Origin: an uncultured Chloroflexota bacterium
GTDB lineage: Bacteria > Chloroflexota > Anaerolineae > Caldilineales > Caldilineaceae
Assembly: GCA_903858085.1 (NCBI GenBank)
Contig: CAIOHJ010000064.1
Span: 1-25,118 of the forward strand
Reading direction: 5' to 3'
DNA length: 25,118 nucleotides
In this document: piece after piece, positions 23,434 through 25,118 of the stretch
How the letters are laid out: each line of letters starts with the position of its first letter
Position numbering within the stretch: position 1 is the first letter of the stretch
The notes under the pieces: model-generated
Seen by the model: the letters and a program-made list of their open reading frames with translations, nothing else
The model's database searches: none
What the model was told of the DNA's origin: nothing
Made by a program: the position numbers and the translations under genes

Positions 23434-25118
23434 ATGAGAGCTTTGGGGCAATTTGCGGGGTATTGGTTGAGCAGAGGGGAGGGCATTGGGTGGTTGCAGC
23501 TGGCTGTGTGGTTGGGGGTATTCTGGTGTGGACAAAGGGGGGAAACGGTTTTATGGGCCCAGGGGAGATGTACAGTTTGTATCAGCCAGGTATATGGGGG
23601 GGGAGGCAACACCAATGCGCCGTTCAACGCAGATTTTGTCGAATTGTTCAACTCGACTGGGGGGGAGATCGCGTTGGATGGCTGGGAGGTGGGGGCAGCG
23701 AGTTCGAGCGACTGGACGGGGGTGGGGTTGGAAGGGCGGTCGATCCGGGCGTATTCGTATCTGCTGATCCAGCTGAACACGGGTGCAGTGGGTGGGGCGT
23801 TGCCCCTGCCGGATTTGGTTGCTGCGTTTGGGTTGCCGTCTGACAGCGGCAAAGTGCGGCTGACGGCGGGGGGAGCTGTGGTGGATCTTGTCGGCTACGG
23901 AGAGGCCAACGAATCGGAAGGGGCACCGGCCCCCCTGTTGTCGAACACCAAGGCAGCCCTGCGCGGCGGCGGGGGCTGCACCGACAGCCAGAACAATGGG
24001 GCAGATTTCACACGGCAGGCGCCGGCCCCACGCAACAGCGGCACGCTCCCCAATCCCTGCACCACCATCATGCCCACCGAGACGCCCACCGCCACGCCGG
24101 TGCCCACCGAGACGCCCACCGAGACACCCACCGAGACACCCACCGCCACGCCGGTGCCCACCGAGACGCCCACCGCGACACCCACCGAGACGCCCACCGC
24201 CACGCCGGTGCCGACCGAGACGCCCACCGAGACACCGACCGCCACGCCGTTGCCCACCGCGACACCCACCGAGACGCCCACCGAGACACCCACCGCCACG
24301 CCGGTGCCCACCGAGACGCCCACCGCCACGCCGGTGCCCACCGCCACGCCGGTGCCTACCGAGACGCCCACCGAGACGCCCACCGCCACGCCGGTGCCCA
24401 CCGAGACGCCTACCGAGACGCCCACCGCCACGCCGGTGCCCACCGAGACGCCCACCGAGACGCCCACCGCCACGCCGGTGCCAACGATGACTTACACGTC
24501 GACTCCAACGCAAACGCCGACAGCCACCTTAACATCTACACCTCCTCCATCCCCTACCGAATCTGCATCTCCGGATCCGGAATTATCTGCGACTGCAACG
24601 CCCAGTGCAACTGCCTTGCCAACAGCAACACCAACTCCTTTGCCTGTGATCCGCCTGAGCGAAGTCATGGTCGACCCGCAGGCAGTAGAAGACGCCGACG
24701 GAGAGTTTGTCGAGCTGGTGAATGCAGGTGCTGTGGCTGTCAACCTGTACAACTGGCAGCTGGTCGATGGCAGCGGGCGCAGCCATGCAATTGCTGTGGA
24801 TCTGTGGATCGAGCCTGGTGAGTATCTGGTGCTGGCACGCGGGGATCCTGCTGTGCGCGCAGGCTATGTCGAGGCCCGCTATCAATATGGGGCATTACAG
24901 CTGGTCAACAACGAAGGGACGCTGCAGCTCTATCCCCCAGGAGGTGCTGTTGCTGTCGACAGCGTGACCTGGGGTGAACACGCCGGGCGTGCCGCGGTAG
25001 CTGGCGCCAGCCTGGAGCGGGTCGACAACAACCTGTGGGTGGCTGCAACAACACCCTGGAACAGTGGCCACAGCGACCGAGGCAGCCCTGGCCGCGCCTT
25101 TGCCGGCAGCATACCGAC
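23434..25118 (+). CDS. Secreted protein with two lamin-tail domains and a Thr-Pro-rich linker, 3' truncated
   Basis: The frame is open from the ATG at 23434 to the window end (561 codons shown). Residues 1-45 include a hydrophobic stretch (WLQLAVWLGVFWCG), a likely export signal, though with a long N-terminal part. A first lamin-tail domain starts at residue 50 with ISQVYGGGGNTNAPF and DFVELFNSTGG, and ends in SNTKAALRGGGGCTDSQNN. Residues 214-349 are a regular linker of PTET, PTAT and PV modules; 350-404 are irregular Thr/Pro/Ser-rich. A second lamin-tail domain starts near 405 (IRLSEVMVDP, then GEFVELVNAG). LTDs occur in bacterial surface or nuclease-linked proteins. AGGAG lies 9 bases before the ATG. 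The first domain has frequent GGG and GTG codons and the linker has uniform C-rich codons. The C-terminus is beyond the window, so any catalytic domain is unseen. Confidence 0.87.
   Translation, partial: MRALGQFAGYWLSRGEGIGWLQLAVWLGVFWCGQRGETVLWAQGRCTVCISQVYGGGGNTNAPFNADFVELFNSTGGEIALDGWEVGAASSSDWTGVGLEGRSIRAYSYLLIQLNTGAVGGALPLPDLVAAFGLPSDSGKVRLTAGGAVVDLVGYGEANESEGAPAPLLSNTKAALRGGGGCTDSQNNGADFTRQAPAPRNSGTLPNPCTTIMPTETPTATPVPTETPTETPTETPTATPVPTETPTATPTETPTATPVPTETPTETPTATPLPTATPTETPTETPTATPVPTETPTATPVPTATPVPTETPTETPTATPVPTETPTETPTATPVPTETPTETPTATPVPTMTYTSTPTQTPTATLTSTPPPSPTESASPDPELSATATPSATALPTATPTPLPVIRLSEVMVDPQAVEDADGEFVELVNAGAVAVNLYNWQLVDGSGRSHAIAVDLWIEPGEYLVLARGDPAVRAGYVEARYQYGALQLVNNEGTLQLYPPGGAVAVDSVTWGEHAGRAAVAGASLERVDNNLWVAATTPWNSGHSDRGSPGRAFAGSIP
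24073..24480 (+). repeat. Modular coding repeat (PTET/PTAT/PV units)
   Basis: These 136 codons consist of ten blocks, each made of one to four 12-base modules (PTET or PTAT) and closed by PV or PL. Modules are nearly identical at DNA level (CCCACCGAGACG, CCCACCGCCACG, CCGGTG), so copy number can change by slippage or recombination. It encodes an extended linker within the LTD protein. Confidence 0.92.

Noticed and set aside
23343..23843. Plus-strand frame of 166 codons beginning at 23343
   Set aside because: It is Gly- and Trp-rich, resembles no family, and overlaps the first lamin-tail domain, which lies in a different frame and is clearly conserved.
23895..24473. Minus-strand frame encoding a Val-Gly-Ser repeat protein
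   Set aside because: It is the mirror of the PTET/PTAT/PV coding repeat of the LTD gene on the plus strand, which has recognisable domains on both sides.
24073..24480. CRISPR-like array
   Set aside because: The repeats have no unique spacers and stay in frame as 12- and 6-base modules, so this is a coding linker.
1..25118. tRNA, rRNA, phage, insertion-sequence or toxin-antitoxin genes
   Set aside because: I looked for transposase, integrase and toxin-like proteins and for tRNA-like folds and found none that I could support.

Overview
The window is GC-rich, densely coded bacterial DNA. It looks most like a member of the Chloroflexota (Anaerolineae/Caldilineae type). Pointers are a lamin-tail-domain (LTD) surface protein with a long Thr-Pro-Glu linker, a PreP-type M16C peptidase beside an MFS carrier, a Tat-type sugar-binding lipoprotein and a free-living catabolic repertoire. 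The assignment is inferred from gene content; no rRNA or tRNA gene is present to confirm it.

Layout. (1) 1-1086, plus strand: the C-terminal part of a family 3 solute-binding protein, then a flavin-reductase-like protein. (2) 1102-6247, minus strand: MFS carrier, a divergent MTAP-like protein and an M16C metallopeptidase, tightly spaced and closed by an intrinsic terminator. (3) 6248-8211: a palindromic repeat between divergent promoters, a small DUF6069-like membrane protein, a gap with an 11-bp tandem repeat, and an NAD-dependent sugar epimerase on the minus strand. (4) 8357-16771, plus strand: one long sugar-catabolic operon with LacI regulator, Tat-lipoprotein binding protein, two permeases, Gfo/Idh/MocA dehydrogenase, GH4 glycosidase, ThuA-like protein and a GDPD-family protein. 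(5) 17022-19176: a secreted GH123-like/DUF4091 protein with its own promoter. (6) 19224-21916: MoxR ATPase, DUF58 protein and a GNAT acetyltransferase. (7) 21978-23168: a Na+/Ca2+ exchanger-family protein. (8) 23276-25118: a perfect hairpin, then a secreted two-LTD protein that runs off the window end.

The centrepiece is the operon in region 4. It resembles the rhizobial thu trehalose operon (binding protein, two permeases, ThuA, and the dehydrogenase ThuB) but lacks the ABC ATPase gene, carries a GH4 enzyme between the dehydrogenase and ThuA, and ends with a GDPD-family gene. GH4 enzymes, ThuB-like dehydrogenases and ThuA all act through, or are linked to, oxidation at sugar C3, so the cluster reads as a 3-keto-sugar route for an imported glycoside. 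Control is visible in the DNA: two near-identical 12-bp LacI-type operators sit on the predicted transcription start, a terminator-like hairpin follows the binding-protein gene, and a perfect 12-bp hairpin contains the final stop codon.

Several intergenic regions share an 11-bp extended -10 core, TGYGCTANNNT, and the MoxR gene appears to be transcribed without, or almost without, a leader.
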